The notes beneath the pieces were generated by a model. That model was not told where the DNA came from and did no database searches. It worked only from the letters and a program-made list of their open reading frames with translations. Shown here piece by piece: positions 1 to 11,249 of a stretch of 64,000 nt of DNA (the first letter of the stretch is position 1; the number at the start of each line of letters is the position of its first letter). The stretch comes from Platycnemis pennipes (Eukaryota; Arthropoda; Insecta; Odonata; Platycnemididae), in NCBI GenBank assembly GCA_933228895.1, contig OW121849.1, forward strand, positions 41,944,354 through 42,008,353, read 5' to 3'. Made by a program: the position numbers and the translations under genes.

Positions 1-2219
1 CTTTGGAGACAAGGAACTTGCCAGATAAAAATTTCTTTATACATTCAAATCGAACAATTTTGAGGCTGATTCGATAGATATATTTCCATCTCTATCCTGA
101 ATGAGCAGGAAATGACTAAGAGACAATATTGGAAAAACAGTTGCACACAAAGAGTCAGGAATCTATTTCTCCTGCGCATCACCCACGACTGCAATTCAAA
201 CAAAACTTGAAACCATAAAATTCCCTTTTTAAATTATTTTCTTTGTTCTGACGCTCGTTTTCTTTTTAACTCTATTTCCGCGGATAATAACTCTTTCTAG
301 CTCTCCAGCCACTCACCCTCACGGTGGCCGTCAGTTTAGTCCGTAGATCCTGTCCGACACAGGCACAAGTACATAAGTGCATGAAATCCCACCCGGAGTG
401 CAAAGGGTCGCGAATAAACTAAGCACTACAAAGAGCGTATTTTTCCACTTTCGTAACGTCAAACGGGGAAAATCGTGGATGCGAAAAATATCCCGCATCA
501 TGGCGTCTGAAGTTGCTTTTTTCGGCGAACTGATACATCACCCAATCCTACGTTGTCGGAAAATTATGAAACGACCGTCAGATCCCGTATCGCGATGGTG
601 ACAGGGTCGAAGGGAGAAGAGAGGGAAGGGGGGGAGAGTCGGATATTAGGAAATAGACGGTCAAGACAAGTCTCGGATAGTCTCCGAAGCGCTATGGCCA
701 GAGATTGATTCTGCACAGGAGCCCACCAAAGCGGAGACCAAAACGCAAGACGAAAGAGGAAGCGATTGAGGGGGAGATCCGGAAATTATCTGCAGAGCAA
801 ACGTGGAAGTGACAGGGGACGCCATTCCCGGAGCGTGCGAGGGTAGAGGGACGCCGCCCATCCGGCAGATGCATCAAACATTCGTTTAAAATTTCGGAGC
901 CGGCGATATGTTGTACATACATTCGGATCGCCTGCCTCAACTTCGCGGGAGACTTTTACGGTGACAGCCCCGGGAGATCCAAATCCCTGCCCGAGTTAAG
1001 CGAGCAATTCAACAGTTGGCAGTAAATCTTCCCTTTTTGAATGAATATATGTTGTTAGTGAGCTGTGTATTTCCAAAATGAAACTATTTCAGTCATCAGT
1101 GGTGTTTAAAACTTTTAATTCACCCGAGGTTCAACAGAGCGCCTGTTTCCGAAGCATCATTATATTTTGGGACGAGATGTTTGACAGAAAATATTAATTT
1201 AAAGGGCTGATACTCTGTGAAAAAAAGAATCCGAAAAATTATGCACCCAGAAAGCTCTACACTTACTGGTAGACGGCATAAACATTGAACATTTTCAACT
1301 ACTGTCTGGAGTCACTGTATTATAGGCACTCAAGTCTTCGGGATAGTTCTGACAATGAGTATTTCCACGGAAGTTATTGACCTGATCAAGTATGAAGGCC
1401 ATTAAATCAGATAAATATGGAGTTAGATTATTTATGGAAGCCAATGACTTTTATTGATTGGCAAAAAAGCCAAAAAAGCATGCTTTACGCATACATTTTA
1501 ACCTAAATTAAACTTAGATTCAACTAATTAGTGCTGCAAATCTTTCGTCCTTACTAACAGCAGAGTCAGGCAGAATTCTACAAAAAGAGCATTTTTCATT
1601 TATACCAAAAGTTTTCTAAATTTGAGACCCCAATTTCCGAACGGGGAAAAGATTCTACGCGTTTATTGATTAGACTATCACATTTCTATCTATCACATTT
1701 GATCTACCTTATCTGCCATTGAGATGTGAAGTGAAATATTTTCTCTAGGTCACTGCATTGAATTCGAATACCTGGTATTTCAACATTAATTTCAATTTTT
1801 CCAGTGATTCTAGTAGTTTGTTCTCTTGGCGATTCCACATGATGCATGCTAACATTCACTTGATAAGTTCTCTTCCATTATAGCAATGTTTAAGGATAGA
1901 AACATTCTCCTCTGCATGTTATTTACTGTCAAATTTAATCGTTCTGCGCCATGTGTCAGATGATCGTATGGAGTTTAAGGTTTACTGCTTCTATATTACG
2001 CTTTTTCCTTAGCATATTTCCACATAATTTCTTTAGACGACAAATTTTTAGCGCATTTCCACATGATTTTCTCATTAAAGTCCCTCTGATTTACAGCCTC
2101 TCAGATGCATCACCATGAAGAATGTCGAATTTTTTCAGGGCGAATTTCTCATGGCAAATTTTGAACCACACTTGTGTTCCATATTATACCAACTTACGCT
2201 CATCTATTCATGACAAAGA
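1..2219. other. no gene recognised; GC-richer patch at about 300-1000
   Basis: I see no coding region or repeat I can name here. About 300-1000 is richer in G, C and CpG than the AT-rich rest, and short ORFs on both strands (for example a 74-residue one at 377-601) fit base composition better than a gene. A small unmethylated or regulatory patch is possible but not shown. Confidence 0.5.
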
Positions 2220-2261
2220 ATAAAAATAAAAAAATGTAGTCTATTCCACACAACTTTTTTA

Positions 2262-2303
2262 ATAACCGACCTGGGTTTCGACAAATTTTGTCATTCTCAA
2301 GGT
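2262..2303 (-). ncRNA. degenerate hammerhead-ribozyme-like motif of the Penelope element
   Basis: Read on the minus strand, a CTTGAGAA box is followed by a perfect stem (GACAAA/TTTGTC), then GAAA, then a short CC/GG stem III and TC. This is the order of a type I hammerhead: CUGAUGA, stem II, GAAA, stem III, NUH cleavage site. The first catalytic box is not canonical (CTTGAGAA instead of CTGATGA), so activity is doubtful. Hammerheads are known in Penelope-like elements, and the GIY-YIG ORF lies just upstream on the same strand. Confidence 0.55.
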
Positions 2304-2344
2304 ATCTTGTATCTGAGCAACAGCCTTATATATCCACCAGGTCG

Positions 2345-2545
2345 TTGGAGGGGGAGGAAAAAGAAGAAAGGAGGGGGATGAGTGGGGATTGGGGAAATGG
2401 CGGTTAAGAAGGGAAGGGGAGAGGAGGCTAGGTGAATGAGAAGGGGGGGGAGGAGGGAGGGAAGAAAGTGACCTTAGCTGAAAGTGAGTTGCATGTGTAT
2501 GAATCAGCTGGGAAGGGGGATTTTAAGGAAGGGTGAGTGGGTAGG
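2345..2545 (+). repeat. polypurine tract (GGGGA/GGAAG-rich)
   Basis: About 200 bases are almost all G and A on the plus strand, inside the 3' region of the Penelope-like element. It breaks any reading frame and can form triplex or G-rich structures. It may be part of the element or an expanded microsatellite. Confidence 0.6.
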
Positions 2546-2594
2546 GAACATATAGTCATTACATAATCGTTCTTTATCCGGGATATTCGCAATC

Positions 2595-3093
2595 TCAAAT
2601 TGTTCCAAAAAGTTCAATTTCAGCCTTTGTTACACATATATGTAAAATCTTGGGTTTAAAATCACTAAAATGGCCCATTTCACATAAATGTTTTGACAAC
2701 CCAGATTTGTCGTCATGATTAATAAAACACTGTTTATGTTCCTTGATGCGAATAGAAACCTTTCTGCCAGTTTGACCAATGTATATCTTGTCACAGTCTA
2801 AGCACTTTAGCATATGCACACCACTCCTGTCCAACTCATCAGTTCGATCTTTTGAGTTAAACAATAATTTACCGATGGTCGTTGGATTGTAAACAGATAA
2901 TATCATAGTGTCTTTAGGAATTATATTACATAGCTTGTATGTTATTTTATTTACAAACGGGAGCACGCACCATCTCTTAGGTCTAGTAACGATAGCAGAA
3001 AGGTTTGTTAAAGTATTGATAGCGATCTTTTTCTGTGCTCTGTCAAGGAGTTTTAAAATTAAAGAATCGTCGAAACCATTTCGGTTAGCTAAA
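2595..3093 (-). pseudogene. Penelope-like GIY-YIG endonuclease domain (5' truncated)
   Basis: The reading frame is open from about 3093 down to a stop at 2595-2597; the first ATG in it, at 2966, gives 123 residues, but homology starts upstream, so that ATG is not the real start. The domain makes the nick that primes target-site insertion of Penelope-like elements. From the ATG the visible motifs are CLDC (C55, C58), KIYIGQTGR (61-68) as the YIG core, R73 and EH (76-77), then SKHL (H93) and GH (H99). Together the C and H pairs give the CCHH zinc-finger-like pattern typical of Penelope GIY-YIG domains. An acidic EIE near 117-119 may hold the C-terminal catalytic glutamate. The frame is intact, but the reverse transcriptase that should precede it is replaced by the end of a LINE. 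Confidence 0.82.
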
Positions 3094-3219
3094 AGTTTGA
3101 TGATCTACATCTACATCTACATCTACACGATACCCTGCAAGCCACCGCTAGGGTGTGTGGCAGGGGGTGAAGGTCACCAAGCATGCACTACTAACATGCA
3201 ACCAAGCAACTAAAGGGTC

Positions 3220-4730
3220 TCATGCAACTAGATTGTTGGTGTCTATAGTATTTGAGGGGTTAATACATGTATCATGCACTACAGAATACTCTAAAATATT
3301 TCCCCTACCTATCCCTTTCCTATGCTGCCTATTCTGTTCTCTTATAGTACGGGGGAAAAATGCCATTTTGAATCTATCTGTACGACAATCTATCTCTCTA
3401 ATCTTATTTATCTGGTCGAATCTAGCATAATACGCTGGTGTTTTTAATATGTGCCTAACATCTTCAGTAAAGCTATCCGATTGAAATTTCTGCAATAGAT
3501 TTAATCTGAACTTTAATCTACGCTCTGATAATGATTCCCACCCTAATTCTCGTATTAATTCTGATACACTACTCAACCTATCGTAACACCTTTTGACGAA
3601 CCTAGCTGCTCTACGCTGCACACTGTCTAGTTCTCTCATCAAACCTAATTCATTAGGATCCCATACACTGGCTGCATACTCAAGGTGGGGCCTAACTAGT
3701 GAAAAGTAGCATCGCTCTTTTGTCTTCTCATCACATTTCCCAAGTACTCTTTTTATAAATCCTAGCTTTCTCTTCGCTCGGCCGCATATTTCCCTTATGT
3801 GTCTTCCCCACGATAAATCTTTAGTGATTGTTACACCTAAATATCTTACGGTTTCAACGTTTTCGATCTTCGTGTTATTAATTCTATAGGATCGCTCTAT
3901 CGAATTATTCCTCCTCCAAAAATTGATAGCTACACACTTTTTAAGGTTGAGTTCTAACTGCCATTTGTCGCACCACTCTTGAATTGCATCTAAACCCTTG
4001 CTAAGTGATTTCGTGTCCTCTTCGTTTGATATACCCCTGTACACCACCGCATCGTCTGCAAAAAGTCTAAGGTTACTACTAACTACGGTACCCAAATCGT
4101 TTATGTATAAAAGAAATAGAAGCGGACCTACTACGCTACCCTGGGGAACTCCCGATGTGACTTCGATTGTGTCCGACATGATACCATCTATGACAACCCT
4201 CTGCTCTCGCCCACTTAAGAATTCTTTTACCCAACATACAACGTCTTTATTTATACCAAAACTCTCTAACTTCAAGATTAATTTGTCATGAGGAACTTTA
4301 TCGAAAGCCTTTTTAAAATCTAAAAATATCGCATCAACTTCAGTACTGCTTTCGCCGTGGACTAAAATATCGTGGACGAATAAAGCTAATTGTGTCTCGC
4401 AAGATCTACCTTTCCGGAACCCATGCTGGCTGTTTATGAGTAATCCCTGACTATCCAAATGCCCCATGATCGAACTGACTACTATGTGCTCAAATATCTT
4501 ACAAGAGATTGACGTGAGTGAAATGGGTCTGTAGTTACTAGGTTCTTCCCTATCACCACTTTTAAATATAGGTGTAATGTTAGCTACTTTCCAATCCTTG
4601 GGTACTGTGTGGTTCTTTAGTGTTTTATTGAATATTATTTCTAGATAGGGGGCTATTTCAGAAGCTAATGTTTTATATACTCTGGAAGGAATTTGATCGG
4701 GACCTGGTGATTTGTTTTTACTTACCTATG
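3220..4730 (-). pseudogene. LINE reverse transcriptase and C-terminal domain
   Basis: The ATG at 4467 opens 415 residues, but the same frame runs uninterrupted upstream to about 4728 and carries conserved RT sequence there (KNKSPGPDQIP, then SNYRPISLTS), so the ATG is internal. Counted from it: GFRKGRSC at 16-23, motif A LDFKKAFD at 49-56, motif B SGVPQGSVVGP at 105-115, catalytic FADD at 136-139, RYLGV at 208-212, then a C-terminal region rich in W, R and K. All catalytic residues of motifs A and C are present. Motif order and FADD place it in the Jockey/CR1/L2 group of LINEs. The frame is joined to the upstream piece only through a 1-base shift, so the copy is inactive. Confidence 0.92.
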
Positions 4731-5140
4731 CTTTTTAACTGCTGCTCTATTCCGCGACATGAAATGTTTATTTCGGGTATTTGCTCACTGAAAGTGTTCG
4801 GCGGTGGTTCCACTGCGTTTTGTGACGATGAGTTGAATACACTTTGGAAGAAGGTGTTTAAAGTATTGGCTTTTTCTACACTGCTGGTGACTCTGATTCC
4901 TTTATCATTTTTAAGTGTGTGCACTGTGGACCTATTTCCCTGAAGCTCTCTCACATATGACCAAAACGCTTTAGGATTGCTATCTAAATATTCTCCTAAC
5001 ATCTTGCTCTTGAAATGTGATAACGCTTGCCGACATGATTTCCTTGCTAACGCTCTCGATTTTTTATAGTTTTGAAGTAGCTCATTTTTTTCCTCTACCG
5101 ATGATGCCAAGCTCTTCAGTCCTATCTGATTTACGCTCAT
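4718..5140 (-). pseudogene. LINE linker upstream of RT
   Basis: 140 residues ending at a TAA created by a 1-base shift (QQLKSIGK stop). The content (for example PKAFWSYVRELQG) is the usual stretch between the endonuclease and RT domains of Jockey-type LINEs. It continues directly into the RT frame after the shift near 4722. Homology fades at about 5165, where the copy is truncated. Confidence 0.8.
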
Positions 5141-5169
5141 CTGTTTGCTCTCCCGGCATTGATTTTATT

Positions 5170-8100
5170 TAACTTTAAATTTACGTGGCATAAGGATTTA
5201 TTTACATGATATATTTCCTTGCTACAATCCAGATATTGAATCCTCGTCCGTTTTGAAGATAATAAAATGAACCAAACTACTACCTACAGAGCTCAATAGT
5301 AGGCTTTTAGTCGAATGCTAAATTAATGAAGGCATATAATTCTCAATGACTTATGTAAAGGTTTGCATGGAAGATCTTTGAGAAAATGACCTCATGATTA
5401 TAAAATAATGTACTAACTTCGAAATACTAGGCACATTAACAAAGAACCCACAAATCCATTTCCACTGTTGGTAGCAGAAGGAGAGGTCTTGAATCCTTCC
5501 AACTCGAGGTTTGGAAATCATTAAATTGCGCATAATGCTTAACGATTTGGAGCTATTTTACAAGATTCATAGACTTTAAGAGGAATATGATAGAGTTTAA
5601 GCCACAGATTTCAAGGATAAACAGCCGAATGGGTTTTCAATCGTTACTTCTTCATTCATGTTCAGCGAGATGTTAAGTTAAGATCATCAGAGAATAGGCA
5701 AGATGATTGCAAACTGAGAAACCAAGCCATAAAAGTATAACTGCCTCTATTGCATTGATAACAACTGCTCCAATATCTCACCGTGTAAAGATAAATGACG
5801 ATGGTCGATCATCCCTGCACTCTATTTCCACCACGCCCACGCTTTTTTCGAAGTTTTCATGCGATGCACAATCAATGCTATCGCTGCTTCCTAGAATCAC
5901 ACACCCCTGTTCAACGGAAGGTGAGACATATTTCCCATTGGATAAGCGTGACTTCTGATGTCATCTACGACTTTTCCAAAACTCGATCATGGCAGTTGAA
6001 AAAGGGAAACTTGAAGAAAAACTGGCGACAGTTAACACTTGAGGAAAGGAACAATGGTAACCACGGTTTAAAGTCCCGAACGAATGGCCTAGGTCTTCGC
6101 CAACATATTGTGCGTTTCACACAAACAGGTATTGGAGCACCTCAGCCTGAGTTTCAACTGGAGACCTCAACCTCCTTCAAAGTAAATTGCTCGATTCAAT
6201 TAATCATGTGACTTTCCAAATCAAGTACACGTGCTAATTTATGCAAATTATTTTAGCAATATTTATTTTTCCAGGGCCATAAACGGGAGACTGATGTTTC
6301 CTACTACGATGCGCATCGCAATTAGTGTTTTATCACGGCAATTTGCGAAGGTAATTCGAAAAATACGGTGAATCCAACGAGAAGGGTCTCACAAATTTAC
6401 CAGCCGAATACGATATTTTTTAAATATATGATATTTATGAAGGGAAGAGCCGGTCAAGAAAATATGCATACTAAATGAAAGGATCTGTAGTGTACAGGAA
6501 ATTTTTACATTGTTTTCGTGCCAAATTTAATTAATTTTCTAAAAATAAGCTCAGCACAATTTTTTCAATGCAACATATCTAAATTACCTGTTTGAAGTTT
6601 AAGGTCATCTAGCATCAAGGATAAAAATCAACGCATGGGTTCGCTGGTGGAATCACTGCTCACAACTCTATTTATAAATAATAAGTAAGTCATAAATTAG
6701 CAACAAGAGTATAATTGCAACATGAAAGGAATGCATGGCTATCTTACAAAAGTAAAGAACTTAGATGAAGGTGGTAGGCGAAGACGTGGCATGTTGTTAC
6801 GTCGACTGCTGGTATTTCTCAGTGGCTTGTTTCCATATAAGATTCTCAAACACGTTTGACATTCACTCGGAAATTTTGTCTGCCACAGGAAATTTCACAT
6901 GAAAGCTATTTCTTGAAAAGATGAGAATTGGAAACAACTAACGATTAAAGAAATGTGTCATGTTTGTCGCAAAAATGAGCTAAGATGATACTCTTGTAGA
7001 AAATGTCCGTTTTTAATCTACTTCGATGACTGATTAGGATCTGAATTCAGGAACAATTGAAAATTTCTCTACATTAAAACTCGAGTTATTAACGTAGATT
7101 TTGAATGATTTCAAATTTTCATTCACAAATAAATATCATGCATAGCTTAAATGAAGATAACGTGACGTGTAAACATTATGACACAATATTAAGTCTATGC
7201 TTAACAAGATAAACATTAGGCTCCATTATCATGGAAGATAATCACAAAAATTCAAAAGGAATTATTAACCCTGATTTCAATGAGGATCGATCACATTGGT
7301 AGTTTACTGTAGAGGAAAGAGAATGATGGTCACTACCCCTTCCATTAAGACAATCGCCACATGACGAAAATGAGCATTCCACAAGAAGGCTAACGACGCA
7401 CGCCAATCTCACTCTGTCCTTAGGGTCGAGGAAGATTTACAAAAGCACACGGATTTAGGCAACTTAAACTCAGCCTGACACCGGTAAAGATGTAATCCTC
7501 AAATTAACATTTGCACACTTCCAGAAGACCTCCATGCTACTTCGCTAATCCGTGCTCGTTTCTCTTCCCCCGCAATCAGTTAATATTAGAGTATATGCCG
7601 GCGAAGAAGGTTCACCCAAAATGTTTCGTGGTATACTTTTGGACAATCGCAAACCATTCCTAAAATCAGGCAGAGTAATAAAGGGAAATGATAGTGTACC
7701 ACAATATTTGCTCCAAGAAAGTGTCCTCTATCGAGGGGGCACATAGTGCATGAGAGAAAACAGATGATGCCAAAACAATTACCTATTCACAAATCCTTCG
7801 ACACGTATGGTTTCTCTCACGGTGTGCATTCCATACATTCAATTAAGGAAAACCTTAGAGCAAGGGGATTACTGATTAGGCAAAACATTCATAAACCCTC
7901 CTGCAGGGAGGGATTTTCACGGTATCACACATCCAAAGCGACGTTTAAATATATGCCTTGGACATCAGGAGAGCATTCCTTGATTTCATCCCCCGCTCTT
8001 CATTTCAAAATCAATTTCTTCCCTCCAAGGCAAGTCGTCTCAAAATCAATAGAATGGCGTGAAACGTCGTTTTGAAGCGTGGGCCAACACGTGCATAGCG

Positions 8101-8390
8101 AGAGGATCTGGTGGAAACCAGCGACGAAACCATTAAGGCCTGCGATTGGACTCGATTATCACGCGAATTCATGCACAATGTGCAATCCTTTATTGGCAGC
8201 ATGCGATACCGAAAATTTTGACGGATGACGTGATTCGAAAATAGGTCATTAGGCGAGAGAGGTGTGGACGACAGGCTCGGAACGACTATTCCTGCCTCGT
8301 CACGGTCAAAGTAACTCCAAAAGAACGTGTCCCGAGGTTTGAAACGGCGCATGAAAAACAAATCCGCGGAAGGAACAGCTCCCCTTGGGT
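5170..8390. other. no gene recognised
   Basis: AT-rich sequence with no protein domain I know. The longest ORF (138 residues, 5795-6211, plus) has no recognisable motif and overlaps another short ORF in a second frame. Nothing suggests it is translated. Confidence 0.5.
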
Positions 8391-8394
8391 GATG

Positions 8395-8650
8395 AATGCA
8401 GCCCATAATGCTGGACGGAAGTGCATGAGGACACATGCAACGTGCGCGCCCCAGTGCTCAGATCGAAAAACCTTGGGCGCGCGGTATGCTCAAAAAGATG
8501 GCGGACGAGCTCTGCGGGTTGCCAACCTCCGAACATTTTCGGCTCGAAGCTGCTGCGGCGCAGCGGGCGGTGAAGGGGACGATATAAGACGGCGCTTGGG
8601 GTTGAGGTGACGCCTTCACGCATCAAGTGCGAATGAATATGAAACTATCA
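8395..8650 (+). promoter_or_regulatory. possible TATA promoter in a CpG-rich island
   Basis: CpG-dense sequence (repeated GCGC and CGCGC) leads into GATATAAGACGG at about 8580-8591, a good TATA box, with GCATCAAGTG about 30 bases downstream as a weak initiator. A short ORF at 8389-8610 is composition driven. This could be the 5' end of a host gene or the promoter of an old element; no downstream coding exon was found. Confidence 0.3.
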
Positions 8651-8806
8651 ATATACCCTACCAATCATCTGCGCCAGAAGAAGATTTCCGTAAGTTATAT
8701 GATAACAAAAAAAAACAGCGGGGAGAATTGCGCACCGTAACGAAAGCACTAAACTCGCACGTAACATGGCATCTAGGTGCCCATATACGCATTACATCTC
8801 CAGCCA

Positions 8807-8852
8807 CTCTCTCTCTCTCCTTCTCCCTCTCTCTCTCTCTCCTTCTCTGTTT
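8807..8852 (+). repeat. (CT)n microsatellite
   Basis: Interrupted CT-dinucleotide runs with CCTTCTC spacers. The ORFs on both strands across it are by-products of the repeat. Confidence 0.85.
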
Positions 8853-9094
8853 CGTTATTTCATTCCCTCGGGTCGAAAATAAAAAAAGAACAAAAAAAAA
8901 TGAAAGTTGCTTGCTGAGGAGGGCCTTGAGGATAGGGTTCAAAGTGTGTGCGACGCACGAAACCTTATTTTTCCGTGAGCGCTAGTTCCTCTTGTGCGTG
9001 AGCGGTGCGTTGGTCTGTGAATCTAGCTTCCCTCCGCGCTGACCCGACAAAAAGGGAAGCAGGGAAGAGGTTCCTGAAATTCTAAACGTACATT

Positions 9095-9860
9095 GTGTCG
9101 CGTATGTGCGAGCGTTGCGCGTGTGTGTGTTCGTGTCCATGTGGCGGGAGAGATAGAGAAAGAAGAGGAGGCGAAGAAGAAGGAGCTTCGTGGTGGTGGG
9201 AGCGTCGTGCGTGGACTATGAGAGGAGGAGGAGGACCTGGGGAGGGAAATAAGGAGTCAGTCGTCGGTGGTTCTTATTGCAATGGCCGCCGCACCCTGGA
9301 CTACTGACTCTTGACTGCTGGCATAGTCAAACCACCACCACCAGGCGGCGTCATAGTTCGGTGGGACGCTGGAGTACGGGGAAAAGGGGGAGAGAGAGAG
9401 AGAGAGAGGAAGGGGGTAGTACAGGATGAAGAAGGGTTGGGGTGGGGGGCAAAAACAACCACGCCAACTGCGCCTGGGTCTATTTCTCGATGCGCGAGGG
9501 AGAAAGAGGGTAGGGTGAAATAGGGAGGAGGGAGAGAAGAGGAGGAGAGGGGTGGGAGGTTGGTCCCCATGCATGTGCGGGCGTGCCCGTGAGAAGGGAG
9601 GGGGAGGGGGTGGGATAGGGCGCGAAGGAGGGAGGATAGGGGGATAGAAAAAAGTTAATTGTGCCCGCGAAAAATCGATCGGCGACATTTAGAGCGTGGC
9701 ATGAAAGGCGGGTGTCCCAAAACTTGCATTTTTTTTCGAGGGTGACTCTGAGCCAGCCTAGATAAGGGGGTGGGGGCGAGGAGAAAGAGAGAGGAGGGTG
9801 GGAGTAAGGGGACGGAGTGGCGAGTGCAGCGCGGCTGGGACGAGGCTCTCAGTCGAGGGG
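9095..9860 (+). repeat. purine-rich low-complexity tract
   Basis: Long G/A-rich runs on the plus strand, including (GA)n at about 9391-9409 and GGGGGAGGGGG-like blocks. The overlapping ORFs here (143 and 89 residues on the minus strand, rich in P and S) come from the pyrimidine-rich complement and are not genes. The tract follows the CpG-richer 8.4 kb region and ends in another GC-rich stretch around 9.8-9.95 kb. Confidence 0.6.
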
Positions 9861-10484
9861 CACGAAAATGGCGAAGGAATACGCGCGCGCCCTGAAAATT
9901 TCAACCGCCGGAACCCTTCCTCGGCCGAGTAAGATGGGTGGCGCGATGCAGAATCGTAGAGCGGAGCGAATAGGCTCAAAGCTCCAGACTCAATCTAAAG
10001 GAAGGAATCTGAGTAAAACAAATTAATACCACTTTTCCACAGATTTAGGGTTTTTAGTTGAAAAAATCGTAATATTCTCCGTCCGTCACGTGTGACGTTA
10101 AGCCGTGGTCCCCTTGGCGCCTTTCTCTAAGAGCAGGCCAATGTTGAAGCCGAGTTTCTTTTCACCCTTCCCCCTCATCCTTCCAATCCCATCCTTGTAC
10201 CTTTTCTCCCCGTCAGAAGGGCCAATAAGTGCGGGTACAGACTTGAAGACACAAAAGAGAATGAGAACCGTAATATTCCATCAACCAAATCACAATGTTC
10301 AACCCATAAGTTGATCTGGTTACTATGGGTCGAGTCCGCCAAGTACAAACTGTAAAGGCGCGTCTAAGTCAAACACCGATGTAGAGGAAACAATTCCTTT
10401 CCTTGTGCCGCAGGTGGTAACCTTGAAGGTTCTGGTATCCTGAAAATAACACGGTCTAGGTTTAACTGAACGAGTTCAAAGGTC

Positions 10485-10550
10485 TCTCCTGGATTTGAAC
10501 TTGGAACCTGGAGCAGATCAACATTCTACTCAGCCATCAATATATTATTT
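10485..10550 (-). repeat. degenerate tRNA-derived SINE head
   Basis: GGATTTGAAC on the plus strand is the complement of a pol III B box (GTTCAAATCC), and CTCAGCCA about 50 bases further resembles the complement of an A-box region. Only the head is visible, with no clear ends. Confidence 0.35.
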
Positions 10551-10719
10551 CAATGAATTCTCTCATCCTATAGGAAGGGCCGACTTAATTTTTGACTTTT
10601 GAGGTTATTGAGGACAAAATTACGGTACCATGATCACAATCATTGTTTTTCAACCATAAAATAGGTTAAGCACAGCTCTGTATTCTTCCCTATTCATGGA
10701 TAGCTCAGTTTTATTTTCG

Positions 10720-10800
10720 CAGTTCTTGCTTCCCTAACTCATCTTAATTTGGTCCATATACTTATTCCTAGTCTTCTTCGATGCGCCTTTACTTTTTTTT
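10720..10800 (-). repeat. possible LINE C-terminal scrap
   Basis: The complement reads like the basic region near the end of the RT protein of the GATGAT-tailed LINE family (a YMDQIKMS-like stretch). Too short and broken to be sure. Confidence 0.25.
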
Positions 10801-11020
10801 CTACTTACGCCATCTTGGAAAATATATTCCTGTTATGATTCTCAAAAAAAAAACCTCTGTGAGAATATAAAATAGAATTTTCAATAAGGAAGCAACACGA
10901 GAAAATATTAGTGTGGAGCGTTGCACTATGTGTCTCGGAGGCATGGAACATTTTTCATTGGCCAAATGAAACCTGGAACGGAAGAGAAAAGAGACGTTTG
11001 AAACTTCGTGATGGAGGCGA

Positions 11021-11110
11021 ATGTTGAAGATCAAATGGACGGATATGGTCAGAAATGAGGAAGTTTACAGGGGAATAGAAGAGGAGAAAATTATATGGGG
11101 TACTATCAAA
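11021..11110 (+). repeat. LINE C-terminal fragment
   Basis: The frame reads KIKWTDMVRNEEVYRGIEEE, matching the conserved K-KWTDKVRNEEVL-R-EER region after the RT domain in a common arthropod LINE family. The fragment stops at about 11110, where a similar fragment in the opposite direction begins. Confidence 0.6.
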
Positions 11111-11111
11111 A

Positions 11112-11240
11112 AGACAAATTTAGGACTCCATTGCCTTCGAGTACTTCATCCAGTTTTTTGCCCTCTTCAAATTTTTCAAAACAACTTACTCTCTTTCCTC
11201 ACTCTGCCTAACACATCTAGGAATATCATCCTGTTTGTTT
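11112..11240 (-). repeat. LINE C-terminal fragment, opposite strand
   Basis: The complement reads VLGRVRKESKLF, stop, KI, stop, RGQKTG, which continues the same LINE C-terminal region that the plus-strand neighbour ends in. Two stops show it is decayed. The two pieces form a head-to-head arrangement, probably an inverted 5' end or twin-priming product. Confidence 0.5.
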
Positions 11241-11249
11241 AATTCATCC

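Larger units (their letters stand above)
2222..3096 (-). mobile_element. Penelope-like retroelement, 3' part
   Basis: On the minus strand this runs from the linker after the reverse transcriptase, through a GIY-YIG endonuclease ORF, into a 3' non-coding region with a hammerhead-ribozyme-like core (2262-2303) and then an A/T-rich stretch. GIY-YIG endonuclease next to hammerhead motifs is the signature of Penelope-like elements (established knowledge). The reverse transcriptase itself is missing: at about 3096 the element meets the (GTAGAT)n tail of a LINE. I found no continuation beyond the LINE at 5.2 kb, so this copy is either 5' truncated or was cut by the LINE insertion and then lost its other half. 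The 2345-2545 part of the 3' region is strongly purine-rich on the plus strand. Confidence 0.8.
3097..5165 (-). mobile_element. 5'-truncated LINE of the Jockey/CR1 type with (GTAGAT)n tail
   Basis: A non-LTR retrotransposon on the minus strand. It begins at about 5165, in the linker before the reverse transcriptase, runs through the RT and C-terminal domain, and ends in a short 3' UTR whose last bases are four GTAGAT-like units (plus strand 3105-3126). No endonuclease domain or ORF1 is present, as usual for 5'-truncated copies. The 3' UTR contains a conserved block (CACCCCCTGCCACACACC followed by GGTGGCTTGCAGGGTA) that recurs at least six more times in this window, so this copy identifies the family of all those tails. 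One frameshift near 4722 separates two reading frames. Confidence 0.9.

Noticed and set aside
3998..4291. 97-residue plus ORF
   Set aside because: Antisense shadow of the LINE reverse transcriptase.
9257..9688. 143-residue proline- and serine-rich minus ORF
   Set aside because: Translation of a pyrimidine-rich low-complexity tract.
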